Part shown: positions 18,534-26,863 of the stretch, in pieces
How the letters are laid out: each line of letters starts with the position of its first letter
Numbering within the stretch: position 1 is the stretch's first letter
Assembly: GCA_958350755.1 (NCBI GenBank)
Contig: CATWID010000005.1
Coordinates: 1-64,000 of the forward strand
Direction: 5' to 3'
Length of the DNA: 64,000 nt
Source: an uncultured Collinsella sp.
Lineage (GTDB): Bacteria > Actinomycetota > Coriobacteriia > Coriobacteriales > Coriobacteriaceae
Notes under the pieces: generated by a model
Database searches by the model: none
Told to the model about the DNA's origin: nothing
What the model saw: the letters and a program-made list of their open reading frames with translations, nothing else
Position numbers and translations under genes: made by a program

Positions 18534-19913
18534 TCATTCTCCCGTCTTTACCGAGAATCCCTCGGATGTCATAGCGTTCTCGGTATCGCCACCAACGTTG
18601 CCGCTCGCCTCAAGTTTTGCAGCCTTCTTGGCTTCACGTGCGGCACGCTTTGCTTCCCTTTTTGCCTTGAGCTCAGCCTCGCTCTTTTCCTCTTCCTCAG
18701 CAGCGTGCTTATCAAAGACCTTAAAGAAGGGATACCAAATAATTGCAGCGAGAATAAGGTTGACAGCGACAAGCACAACATTTCGAATATCGCCATTTGA
18801 AAGGAAATATGCCGAAACAGCATTAGGCAAGAAGTTCATGGCAAACATCTGAGTGTGAAGGCTGGCCCAATCGAACTGGAGCCAAAGATACGCATTCGCG
18901 GGGAGAATGATTGCCTGGAGAATAACAGGAATAAACAGATAGGGATTATTTACGATCGTGGAGAATACTAGAGGCTCATTAATGTTGAAAAGCGATGGCA
19001 CAAATGTCGCTTTGCCAAGCGTACGGTTCTTCTTTGACTTTGAGAACAGCATCATGAATGCCAGCGGCAACGTATTAAGCTCTCCGCCAATCATGTAATA
19101 ACGAGAAAGGCCATAGGCATTGATGTTGGTAGGCGTTGCACCCGCCGCCACGGCCGCCATGTTTTCAGCCATTCCGCCCTGCGTGATAGGCAAAGTGACC
19201 GAAATAAAGGCCCAACCAGACACGCCGAAGAAATAAAACACGTCCATCACAAGTGCAATGAACACAACGCCCGGAAGCGATTGCCCAAAGTTAGTAACCG
19301 GTGAAAGAAGAAGCGCGATTACGGTAAATACATCGATTTTTGCAAGGAACGTAAGCAAATAAGCAATGGCGAGGCTCAGCAAGATCGGAATAATGCTGTC
19401 AAACCAATTCTTAACAAAATCCGGAATAACCGAATCTTCTCCAAAGAAGCTGTGATGGGCTGCGAATTTATAGATTGCTCCAACAAAGATACCCACGACC
19501 ATGGCGGCAAACATTCCGCTCGAGCCGAACTTCCACATCTCAAACGCCACGCCCTCATCAACGGTTTGAGGGTTCATGCACAGCATAAAGGTACCGACTC
19601 CGGTAAATCCGGCAATCAAAGCCCTGCCCTTATCGTCCTCCTTGATGCAAACGCTATGAGGAATAATAAATGCGATGAACATTCCAACCAAACCGAAGGA
19701 ATACGTATTAAGCGCAGTCAGATCGGGAAGTACAGGAATGAAATTACGCACGACATTGAAGAGGCTTGGAATCGCAGAGACCATTGTAAAGGGAACGATG
19801 TACAGCACCGCATTTGCGACTATTCCAAACCAGTAGTTTGCTGTGAGTTTGTTAATCACGGGCACAACATGCTTTTCAATTCCGCCTTGCACCCTAGTCA
19901 TAACATTCGACAT
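18534..19913 (-). CDS. PTS IIC permease, cellobiose family
   Basis: This 459-residue membrane protein has about ten hydrophobic segments and the family signatures YWFGIVANAVLYIVPFTM, the GEDSVIPDF loop and the NINEPLVFSTIVNNP substrate-site region. It moves and phosphorylates its sugar, probably cellobiose or another beta-glucoside given the GH1 gene in the operon. The last 50 or so residues are an unusual charged Glu/Lys/Ala-rich tail. It starts 11 bases after the IIB stop, with AGGGGG upstream. Confidence 0.94.
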   Translation of the reverse strand: MSNVMTRVQGGIEKHVVPVINKLTANYWFGIVANAVLYIVPFTMVSAIPSLFNVVRNFIPVLPDLTALNTYSFGLVGMFIAFIIPHSVCIKEDDKGRALIAGFTGVGTFMLCMNPQTVDEGVAFEMWKFGSSGMFAAMVVGIFVGAIYKFAAHHSFFGEDSVIPDFVKNWFDSIIPILLSLAIAYLLTFLAKIDVFTVIALLLSPVTNFGQSLPGVVFIALVMDVFYFFGVSGWAFISVTLPITQGGMAENMAAVAAGATPTNINAYGLSRYYMIGGELNTLPLAFMMLFSKSKKNRTLGKATFVPSLFNINEPLVFSTIVNNPYLFIPVILQAIILPANAYLWLQFDWASLHTQMFAMNFLPNAVSAYFLSNGDIRNVVLVAVNLILAAIIWYPFFKVFDKHAAEEEEKSEAELKAKREAKRAAREAKKAAKLEASGNVGGDTENAMTSEGFSVKTGE

Positions 19914-19924
19914 CGGCTCGCCCC

Positions 19925-20266
19925 CTACTCGCCATCAAACTCAATATCAAGAAGATCGTATGCGTCCTCGAGAATCCCCTCACCATCGAGGGCGGCATAA
20001 TAATCAGGATCGATTGACATAACCTTTACGCCATATGGCTCAAGTTGTTTCTGCGTTGCTGGAACCTCAGCCGCAAAGTGAGGCCCCAATAGCAGAGCAT
20101 CAATCTTGTCGGCATAGTCCATAATCTCCGACTTGCTGACCGCGCTCACGGTCACGTCAAGACCACGTTGCTTCGCGATTTTGCGCATATTTGCGGCCAT
20201 AAACCCAGTCGATGCGCCAATACCGCATGCGAGCAATAGCCTAATGGTTTCATTTTCATCAACCAT
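19925..20266 (-). CDS. PTS IIB component, lactose/cellobiose family
   Basis: This 113-residue protein begins with the IIB phosphorylation loop LLLACGIGASTG, with Cys14 as the phospho-acceptor. It transfers phosphate from IIA to the incoming sugar. It is the first gene of the cassette operon and is transcribed away from the PRD activator gene, with a 274-bp divergent region holding three palindromes. The ATG follows AAAGGAGC. Confidence 0.94.
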   Translation of the reverse strand: MVDENETIRLLLACGIGASTGFMAANMRKIAKQRGLDVTVSAVSKSEIMDYADKIDALLLGPHFAAEVPATQKQLEPYGVKVMSIDPDYYAALDGEGILEDAYDLLDIEFDGE

Positions 20267-20386
20267 GATATTGCTCCTTTCTATAATTGAACGTCTTGCA
20301 TTCGAGCCTTAAGACGCCGTGTCGACTCCGGTCGCCTCGATGAGCCTAACCATACGGATACATCTCCCCAAAAACCAACCGACTTT

Positions 20387-20460
20387 TTGCCGCATGGCGG
20401 CAAGGCGGCAGATTTTCCGCCCGCGCGGCAAACCGGGCGATTTTCCGCTTGGGCGGCAAA
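20387..20460. promoter_or_regulatory. Three phased palindromes, candidate activator operators
   Basis: TTGCCGCATGGCGGCAA (20387-20403), TTTTCCGCCCGCGCGGCAAA (20413-20432) and TTTTCCGCTTGGGCGGCAAA (20441-20460) share the form TTkCCGC-N-GCGGCAA and recur every 26-28 bp between the divergent IIB and PRD-activator genes. They are natural candidates for binding of the cassette activator. Confidence 0.6.
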
Positions 20461-20540
20461 TTGGAAAAGACACCCTTTCTTAACCTGAGATACCATGGGG
20501 CGGTACACCCTGTCTGCCGTTCATCTCTTGGAGGAAAGCC

Positions 20541-22511
20541 ATGGCGAGCGCCAAGCAGAACCGCATCAACCGCATGATCGACGTGCTCGAAAACAGCAGC
20601 TCATGGGTGTCTTCCTCGATGCTTGCCGGCCTTTTGGGCGCGAGTGAGCGAAGCATCCGCAACTATGTTGCAGAGGTCAACGAGACCGGTACGCGACATA
20701 TCGAATCGTCTAAAGAGGGCTATCGCCTTGCCACGGCGGCGCCGGCTGCCGCCAGCGCTTCCGCTAGTCCTTGCGAAGGTGTCAATACCCTCCCCGCGAA
20801 CGCGGACTCCAGGCGCGACTTTACTATCTCCCGCCTTGTCAACGCATGCGATGGACTCTCCGTCTTTGATATCGCCGATGAGCTCTTTATCAGCGAGAGC
20901 ACGTTTCAGAGCTCCGTGATGCCGCAGGTGCGCGCGCTCGTTCGGCAGTTCGACCTCAATGTCGAGACACACGACTACCGCATGAAACTCACGGGGCGAG
21001 AGGCCGACAAGCGCAAGCTTCTCGGCCACATAGCCACCCACAACTCCTATGGCTATTTCACCTCAACCAAAACGCTCGAAAACATGTTTCCCGACTTTGA
21101 CGTGCAGGCAACCCTCTCGAGCTTGGTCGCGATCTGCCAGCGCTCGGATCTATTTATCAACGACTACGCGCTCTCCAACCTGCTCGTGCACCTGTTAGTG
21201 ATCATCATCAGGCTCACCTCGAACAACGAGCTCAGCGAGGTGGACGGCCCCATCGACGCAGACGGCCTAGTGACACAACTCGGGCAGCGCGAACAGATCG
21301 TACGCTGCGCCCAGCGCATTGCCGCCTACTTTGAGAAGGAGTTTGGTTGTGCCATCCCACGCGACGATTTTCAGCAAATCCTGCTGCTTTTGGCGCTTTC
21401 CGTCGAACGTTGCGATTTTGACGAGCTCAACCGCGAGAAGCTCTCAAGCATCATTGACCGCGATTTTGTAGACATGGTTCTGGGGATTCTCGACGAGTGC
21501 GGCAAGCGCTACAACCTACCGCGCTTTATCGACGAGCCCATGCGCCTGCAGCTCGTCCTGCATATGTTTAACGCCTACCAACGAGCCGTCTACCACGTAA
21601 GCTACCCCAACCCGCTCGCTGCGCAGATCAAAAGCGAGTACGCACCGGTCTACGATATGGCGGTCTATATCGCCCATCGCTTCTCGACGGCCATGGATAT
21701 CGAGGTAGGCGAGAACGAAATCGCGTTTATCGCCTTTCACATCGGCGCCTATTTTGAGAAGTTCTCCGCACCCGACGGCGCCATCACCTGCACGGTCATC
21801 ATCGAGGAGTATCACGACTTTGCGCGCAGGCTTGTCGACGACCTTAAGGCCGAGTTTGGAGACGACATCAGCGTTGTTGCCGTGAGAAGCTGTGATAGCT
21901 ACCTGGCCGATCCTCCCGAGAGCGATGTGGTGGTCACTACGGTCGACGTGCCGGTTTGTGGCGGTAGCACCAAGATCTTGATCGGGCCCATCCTCACTAA
22001 ACAGAACGTGCGAAAGATCCGCGACCGGCTTTGTGCCATCCAAGAGCGGCGACGGCGCCTCTACGCTCAGGGCCTTTTGGGGCACCTGCTGCGGCCGGAG
22101 CTATTTATACGCAACATAGACGCGGTTGACGCCACAAGCTGCATCGACCGAATGGGAGAGCTTTTGGCTGCTCAGGAGCTCGTAACGCCCGAATTTATCG
22201 CCAACGTGCATCTGCGCGAGAACGTCTCATCGACAGCGTTTACTGACTGCCTTGCCATACCCCATGCGATCTCGGTGTATCCCAAGCGCTCGTTTATTGC
22301 CGTGGTCCACAATGACGCCCCGATTCCTTGGGGACGCCACGACGTGCGATTTGTGCTGCTTATAGGTACCGCGCAGGAAGACATGGGGCTCTTTAGAGAT
22401 GTGCTCGACCTGATTATCGAAGTGTTCTCCTCGGTAGAGACCACGATGAGGCTCATGCAGACCGACACCTTCGAAGAGTTTCTGGCTGCGTTTACGCACG
22501 ATATCGGATAA
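20541..22511 (+). CDS. PRD-containing PTS activator (LicR/MtlR type)
   Basis: This 656-residue regulator has an N-terminal winged helix-turn-helix (SMLAGLLGASERSIRNYV) and a second HTH near residue 120 (SVFDIADELFISESTFQ). Two PRD domains follow with conserved His residues (including FIAFHIGAYFEKF), then an EIIB-like domain (VVAVRSCDSYLA) and a C-terminal EIIA-like domain with AIPHAI. Such proteins activate sugar operons and are switched by HPr- and EIIB-dependent phosphorylation. It is divergent from the cellobiose-type cassette, which it should control through the palindromes between them. GGAGG precedes the ATG. The stop is followed within a few bases by the duplicated hypE tail. Confidence 0.93.
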   Translation: MASAKQNRINRMIDVLENSSSWVSSSMLAGLLGASERSIRNYVAEVNETGTRHIESSKEGYRLATAAPAAASASASPCEGVNTLPANADSRRDFTISRLVNACDGLSVFDIADELFISESTFQSSVMPQVRALVRQFDLNVETHDYRMKLTGREADKRKLLGHIATHNSYGYFTSTKTLENMFPDFDVQATLSSLVAICQRSDLFINDYALSNLLVHLLVIIIRLTSNNELSEVDGPIDADGLVTQLGQREQIVRCAQRIAAYFEKEFGCAIPRDDFQQILLLLALSVERCDFDELNREKLSSIIDRDFVDMVLGILDECGKRYNLPRFIDEPMRLQLVLHMFNAYQRAVYHVSYPNPLAAQIKSEYAPVYDMAVYIAHRFSTAMDIEVGENEIAFIAFHIGAYFEKFSAPDGAITCTVIIEEYHDFARRLVDDLKAEFGDDISVVAVRSCDSYLADPPESDVVVTTVDVPVCGGSTKILIGPILTKQNVRKIRDRLCAIQERRRRLYAQGLLGHLLRPELFIRNIDAVDATSCIDRMGELLAAQELVTPEFIANVHLRENVSSTAFTDCLAIPHAISVYPKRSFIAVVHNDAPIPWGRHDVRFVLLIGTAQEDMGLFRDVLDLIIEVFSSVETTMRLMQTDTFEEFLAAFTHDIG

Positions 22512-22512
22512 A

Positions 22513-22568
22513 GGCTCGACCCGCATCCTCGACATGCTCGTGGGAGAGCAGCTGCCGAGAATTTACTA
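22513..22568 (+). pseudogene. Duplicated hypE 3' end (right copy), non-functional fragment
   Basis: This 56-bp stretch matches hypE codons for GSTRILDMLVGEQLPRI and ends in TAC TAG, so the essential terminal Cys is Tyr here. It has no start and begins right after the activator stop (22509-22511). The four differences from the hypE end are three silent changes plus Cys to Tyr, meaning it descends from a coding copy under selection. It marks the right edge of the PTS cassette. Confidence 0.85.
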
Positions 22569-22694
22569 GGGCGGAATTGCACGGCTGGCGCGATGTGGCT
22601 TGATATCCCTGGAGATGTTCAGATTCCAAACATGCCCGGCACGCATGCCCAGTATCATGGGGTGCGTTTTACAACTCAAGCGGCAGGAGCACCC

Positions 22695-23363
22695 ATGGCG
22701 GCAGCGTTTTCCCATGTGATTTTTGACCTCGACGGCACTATCCTCAACACACTTGAGGACCTGGCAGCCGCCGGTAACCATACCTGTGAGATGCACGGCT
22801 GGCCCACGTTTGCCGTTGACGAATACCGCTATAAGGTGGGAAACGGCATGCTCAAGCTGGTTGAGCGTTTTATGCCTGCCGAGTATGCGGGCGACAGCCG
22901 TATGTTTGAGCAGACGCTTGCCGAGTTTAGGGCTTATTACGGTGAGCACAAGGAGGACCACACCGCTCCCTATGCCGGCACGACCGAGATGCTCGACCGC
23001 CTGCACGCCGCGGGCATCCAGCTTGCCGTGCTCACCAACAAGGACCACATTTCGGCGGCCCCGCTTATCGAGAAGTACTTTGGCCCCGACCGCTTTGCGC
23101 TGGTCCAGGGCCGTGTCGACGCTTTTCCGCCCAAGCCCGAGGCGCCCGTCACGCTGCATGTGATGGAAGCGCTGGGCGCCGACCCGGCGACCACGCTCTA
23201 CGTGGGCGATTCCAATGTCGATATCCTGACCGGTCATAACGCCGGCCTTAAGAGCGCGGGCGTCAGCTGGGGCTTCCGCGGCCGCGCAGAGCTGGAAGCC
23301 GCCGGCGCCGACTACGTGGTGGACAGCCAGGCAGAGCTCGCGGCGCTGATTCTAGGCGAGTAA
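22695..23363 (+). CDS. HAD-family phosphatase, phosphoglycolate-phosphatase-like
   Basis: This 222-residue HAD hydrolase begins with the catalytic motif FDLDGTILNT (nucleophile and acid Asp), then VLTNKDH (motif II), a Lys in FPPKPEAP, and YVGDSNVDI (motif III). A helical cap lies between motifs I and II, as in phosphoglycolate phosphatases (Gph) and related sugar-phosphatases. The substrate is not certain. I chose ATG 22695 for its AGGAG site; a longer frame from 22593 lacks family similarity. It lies just outside the hypE-tail repeat and may originally have followed hypE. Confidence 0.9.
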   Translation: MAAAFSHVIFDLDGTILNTLEDLAAAGNHTCEMHGWPTFAVDEYRYKVGNGMLKLVERFMPAEYAGDSRMFEQTLAEFRAYYGEHKEDHTAPYAGTTEMLDRLHAAGIQLAVLTNKDHISAAPLIEKYFGPDRFALVQGRVDAFPPKPEAPVTLHVMEALGADPATTLYVGDSNVDILTGHNAGLKSAGVSWGFRGRAELEAAGADYVVDSQAELAALILGE

Positions 23364-23404
23364 CGAAGCCGCCGCTCCATGCGGCTGCGACAATTCTTCC
23401 GCAA

Positions 23405-23574
23405 GGAAAGCGCATCCCGTTTTGGAGCTCCGGAATGGGATGCGCTTTCCGTTTGAGGCGCGTCGGGGAAACTGTGTCCCGTTTTGGAGCTATATTCCGG
23501 GTCGCACTTTCCGCAACCCGCCTCATCCGGAAACCGCGACCCACTATTCGGCCAAAAACCGGGCCGCATTTTCC
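23405..23574. repeat. Three tandem degenerate hairpin repeats
   Basis: Three hairpins with the same plan, GGAAA..C.G.CCC - 18 bases - GGG.CGC..TTTCC, lie at 23405-23450, 23467-23512 and 23529-23574, at a 62-bp period. The first is a perfect 14-bp stem and the later ones have mismatches. CCCGTTTTGGAGCT is shared by copies 1 and 2. They sit between two converging genes. Confidence 0.7.
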
Positions 23575-23697
23575 CGAGCGTTCGCGATGCAACGCCGGCA
23601 CAAGGAGTGTCCCCAACTGCCGTCAGGAAAGGAACGTCCCCAAGCACCGCCTTCCCAATGACTACTCCAGCGATGGTAACGTCACGGGTAGAGGACG
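23575..23697. other. Intergenic remnant stretch
   Basis: No gene is seen here. The stretch holds two short fragments (GTGTCCCCAA and AACGTCCCCAA) that resemble parts of the window's dispersed ACTCATT...AATGAGT repeats, suggesting decayed repeat copies. Confidence 0.4.
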
Positions 23698-23846
23698 GAC
23701 AGCGAGCGACGTCCAGGACGAACAAGTTGGCATGAAAAAGGCGAGGCATAGACCTTCGGGTCATGCCTCGCCTTTTGAATGACAAATTGTCGTCCTGGGC
23801 GGCGCGCAGCGTCGGGCAGTTACGGCGTTTGGTAAAACGCCGTAAC
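23698..23846 (-). ncRNA. Structured intergenic element, copy 2 (after lipoprotein gene)
   Basis: Read on the minus strand, this follows the stop of the lipoprotein gene by about 20 bases. The order is a 12-bp hairpin GTTACGGCGTTT/AAACGCCGTAAC with loop TACC, CGACGCTGC, an outer stem CCAGGACGA/TCGTCCTGG extended by a G-U pair, an inner imperfect stem with fixed CAA/TTG ends, a distal 14-bp hairpin, and tail CGCTCGCTGTC. The layout equals the copies at 14999, 32655 and 60885. Confidence 0.65.
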
Positions 23847-23865
23847 GAACTACCGCGTAACTCCC

Positions 23866-24423
23866 CTAGCTCATCATGGCATTCATCATCTCGTTGGTTG
23901 CGGAATCGTCGGCAGACCACTCGCCGTCGTCATTGCAGGAATACTTGAAGGTGACCTTGGTGTCCTTGGTCTTAGCAGCCTTGGTCACATCGACCATAAC
24001 CTGACCGGCCATCTTGTACAGCTCGTCATCGGAAGGCATCGAATCGAGCGCGGCGACCTTCTCCTGGTACTGGGTGGCAAAATCCTCAACGATCTGGTTC
24101 ATGGACTTGCAGGTAATGGTGACCTCGGCAGTTGCGGTACCCTTGTCCTCGTCGACCGTCACGTCGCCGATCTTGTAGTCAAAGCCCTCGAGATAGCTCT
24201 TGGCGTACTCCTTGGGATCGATGCCCAGCTGCTCAAACTCGTCGCCCGAGGCCTCTTCCAGGCCGGCGAGGAAGTCGTCGCCGCCGTTCTTGACCTCGTC
24301 AAACTGCGTCGTAAGATCCTCGGTGATGAGCTCCTCAACCGAAGGACCTCCGCAGCCGGAAAGCACAACCACGCACGCGACCAGAACAGCCATCAGGGGC
24401 GCAAGCAGCAGCTTCTTCTTCAT
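23866..24423 (-). CDS. Lipoprotein of unknown function
   Basis: This 185-residue protein has a lipoprotein signal peptide, MKKKLLLAPLMAV... with lipobox LSGC at about residues 21-24, so it is lipid-anchored outside the membrane. The mature part is acidic, with a beta-rich region (TATAEVTITC) and a C-terminal KVTFKYSC strand, resembling small Firmicutes/Actinobacteria lipoproteins of the DUF5105-like kind. I start at 24423, where GGAGGA precedes the ATG. It converges with the HAD gene and ends directly before structured element copy 2. Confidence 0.82.
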   Translation of the reverse strand: MKKKLLLAPLMAVLVACVVVLSGCGGPSVEELITEDLTTQFDEVKNGGDDFLAGLEEASGDEFEQLGIDPKEYAKSYLEGFDYKIGDVTVDEDKGTATAEVTITCKSMNQIVEDFATQYQEKVAALDSMPSDDELYKMAGQVMVDVTKAAKTKDTKVTFKYSCNDDGEWSADDSATNEMMNAMMS

Positions 24424-24602
24424 GACATTCCTCCCAACAAGCGGCACCGCGCTTCCCGACGCGGTGCGCGTCGTAACAATAAGGCCATACTAGCCGATAA
24501 CGAACACCCCCGGCAAAGCAAAGGCGCAGTCGGCTCGATTTAACGTCCGAACGGTTTACCGGTCCGCCCAACGCGCAATAAAACGTTCCGCCGCATTGTA
24601 AT

Positions 24603-24634
24603 AAAAAAGGGTGGTCGGACAATTCGACCACCCC
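24603..24634 (-). terminator. Rho-independent terminator of the IIA gene
   Basis: On the minus strand, GGGTGGTCG/CGACCACCC forms a 9-bp stem with a 7-base loop followed by six T, about 25 bp beyond the IIA stop. This is a textbook intrinsic terminator. Confidence 0.88.
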
Positions 24635-24658
24635 AAAACATCCTTATGTTGCCGCAGC

Positions 24659-25195
24659 TTACTTGCGGACGACCTTGACGATGGCATCGCCGGCGGCGAC
24701 GGCGGACTCAGCCTCGACGGCGAGCTCGACATCGGCAAACTCGGCGGTGTTGGACACGGCCACGACGACGCAGTCCTTGTAACCGGCAGCGGCGATCTTG
24801 GCGCGGTCGATCTTGAGCATGGGTTGGCCAGCCTTGACGACATCGTCGGCCTTGACGAAGCCCTCGAAGCCGTCGCCGTTCATGTTGACAGTATCGACAC
24901 CAACGTGCACCAGAACCTCGATGCCGCTATCGGACTGCAGGCCCACGGCGTGACCCATGGTGACGGTCACCTTGCCGTCGCAGGGAGCGTAGACCAGATC
25001 GTCCTCGGGCCACACGGCGCAGCCCTTGCCCAGGACCTCGCCGCCAAAGACGGGATCGGGCACGTCGGCCATCTTGATGACCTTGCCCTTGACGGGCGAG
25101 CACAGCACGTCGGCGCCGGCAGAAGCAGAGATGGAAGACGGAGCAGCGGCAGTCGCGGGCTCAGCCTTCTTCTTGAACATGTCAAACAGACCCAT
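24659..25195 (-). CDS. crr: Stand-alone glucose-type PTS IIA protein
   Basis: This 178-residue protein consists of one EIIA-Glc domain (from about residue 28) after a short Ala/Ser linker. It has SPVKGKVIKMADVPDPVF, the first site His (GHAVG, H82) and the phospho-acceptor H97 in VLVHVGVDTVNM. GAGGAG precedes the ATG. It can supply phosphate to IIBC permeases lacking their own IIA, and both IIBC proteins of this window (38404 and 56247 genes) are of that kind. It lies downstream of a GH1 gene on the same strand and ends in a strong terminator. Confidence 0.94.
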   Translation of the reverse strand: MGLFDMFKKKAEPATAAAPSSISASAGADVLCSPVKGKVIKMADVPDPVFGGEVLGKGCAVWPEDDLVYAPCDGKVTVTMGHAVGLQSDSGIEVLVHVGVDTVNMNGDGFEGFVKADDVVKAGQPMLKIDRAKIAAAGYKDCVVVAVSNTAEFADVELAVEAESAVAAGDAIVKVVRK

Positions 25196-25335
25196 ACGTT
25201 TTCTCCTCTTGATTAAGCGCAACGTTGTGCGCATGCCTATGGTGATTATAGTGCCAAATGGTTCAAATGCTAAGGTGGGGACTCGAATCGCGAGCCCATC
25301 CCAACGCTTTTCCCCGGTGGCACTCATATTGTCGA

Positions 25336-26784
25336 TTAATCCAGGCCCTCGGCACCGTTGGACTTGATGATCTTCTGGTAGGCGTAGAAGCTGTCCTTGC
25401 GGCGGCGCTCGTAGGTACCGGTGCCGTCGTCGTACTTATCGACGTGGATAAAGCCGTAGCGCTTGCGCATCTCGCCCGTGCCGGCGGAAACCAGGTCGAT
25501 GGGGCCCCACCAGGTGTAGGCGATCAGGTCGACGCCGTCCTCGATGGCCTCGCCCATGGCCTTGACGTGGCTCTGCAAGTAGGCGATGCGATACGGGTCA
25601 TGGATGGAGCCGTCCTCCTCGACCTCGTCGTAGGCGCCCATGCCGTTCTCGACCACCATCAGCGGAATCTCGTAGCGGGCGTAAATCTCGTTGAGGGCGA
25701 TGCGCAGGCCCAGCGGATCGATCTGCCAGCCCCAATCGGTGGACTCCAGATAGGGGTTCTTGCCGCCAAAGGTCATGTTGCCCTCGGTCATCTCGTGATC
25801 CTTGTGGGTGCCCACGGTGCCGGACATGTAGTAGCTAAAGGTGTAGAAATCGACCTTGCCGTCGGCGATATCCTGCAGGTCGCCGTCCTCCATCACGAGC
25901 TCGACATCGTTTTCGGCCCAGAAGCGCTTGGCATAGAACGGATACTTGCCGCGCACCTGCACGTCGGAGCAGTACCAGTTCATGGTATTCATCTCCTGCT
26001 GCGTGGCGAACACGTCGGCCGGATCGCACGTGGCGGCATAGGAGAGGATGAAGCAGTCCATGTTGCCCATCTTAAACTGCGGATAGTGCTCGTGGGCATA
26101 GCGCACGACGCGGCCGCTGGCGACAAACTGGTGATGCAGGGCCTGCATACGGGCCTGCGGCGTGGTGTGGACCGCCGAAGCCGGGCCCTCAAAGCCCTGG
26201 ATCATGCTGGTCCCAAAGAGGTTACCCATGTCCTGGGTGCCGCAGTTGATCTCGTTGAAGGTGAGCCAGAACTTGACCTTGTCCTGATAGCGGTCGAAGA
26301 CGGTCTGGCAGTACTTCTCAAAGAAGCCGATGAGCTCGCGGCTCGCCCAGCCATTGTATTTCTCGACCAGGTGATAGGGCATCTCGTAGTGCGACAGGGT
26401 CACGAGCGGCTCGATATTGTGAGCGCGCAGGCAGTCGAAGACGCGGTCGTAGAAGGCGAGACCTGCCTCGTTGGGCTCGGCGTCGTCACCGTTGGGGAAG
26501 ATGCGGCTCCAAGAGATGGACATGCGGAACATGTTGAAGCCCATCTCGGCGAACAGCGCGATGTCCTCCTCGTAGTGATGGTAGAAATCGATGCCGTCAT
26601 GGTTGGGGTAGAAGCGGTCGGAGTCGATGTCGATCGTAATCTGACGCGGCTCCTTGTAGCTGCCGCCCAAAAAATGGTCGTCGACCGAAGGACCGCGGCC
26701 GTCCACGTTCCAAGCGCCCTCAAACTGATTGGCGGCCGTGGCGCCACCCCAATAGAAACCCTCGGGGAACTTGATGTTTGCCAT
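25336..26784 (-). CDS. 6-phospho-beta-glucosidase (GH1), AraC-linked copy
   Basis: This 482-residue cytoplasmic GH1 enzyme starts with FPEGFYWGGATAANQFEG and has the acid/base Glu in LTFNEIN, the nucleophile in VVENGMG and the phosphate-binding SAGTGEMRKRYGF loop. AAGGAGAT precedes ATG 26784; the frame is open further upstream, but that part is the promoter region. The AraC regulator gene lies upstream on the same strand, and the gap holds a two-part motif also found before the third GH1 gene at 54043. Confidence 0.95.
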   Translation of the reverse strand: MANIKFPEGFYWGGATAANQFEGAWNVDGRGPSVDDHFLGGSYKEPRQITIDIDSDRFYPNHDGIDFYHHYEEDIALFAEMGFNMFRMSISWSRIFPNGDDAEPNEAGLAFYDRVFDCLRAHNIEPLVTLSHYEMPYHLVEKYNGWASRELIGFFEKYCQTVFDRYQDKVKFWLTFNEINCGTQDMGNLFGTSMIQGFEGPASAVHTTPQARMQALHHQFVASGRVVRYAHEHYPQFKMGNMDCFILSYAATCDPADVFATQQEMNTMNWYCSDVQVRGKYPFYAKRFWAENDVELVMEDGDLQDIADGKVDFYTFSYYMSGTVGTHKDHEMTEGNMTFGGKNPYLESTDWGWQIDPLGLRIALNEIYARYEIPLMVVENGMGAYDEVEEDGSIHDPYRIAYLQSHVKAMGEAIEDGVDLIAYTWWGPIDLVSAGTGEMRKRYGFIHVDKYDDGTGTYERRRKDSFYAYQKIIKSNGAEGLD

Positions 26785-26863
26785 GAGCATCTCCTTTGCA
26801 TTGCGGGTCGATAGGCCGAGTATCGCCCACGCACGCGACAGCCAGGGGCAGGGGTGCCAAACC

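Noticed and set aside
16316..22511. Integrative element with its own integrase
   Set aside because: The flanking repeats suggest integration, but no integrase, relaxase or phage gene lies inside. It is reported only as a candidate cassette.
25258..26814. Long plus-strand frame opposite a GH1 gene (also 52595-54181 and 59384-60877 opposite GH1 and the kinase)
   Set aside because: No family features. The minus-strand genes have intact catalytic motifs.
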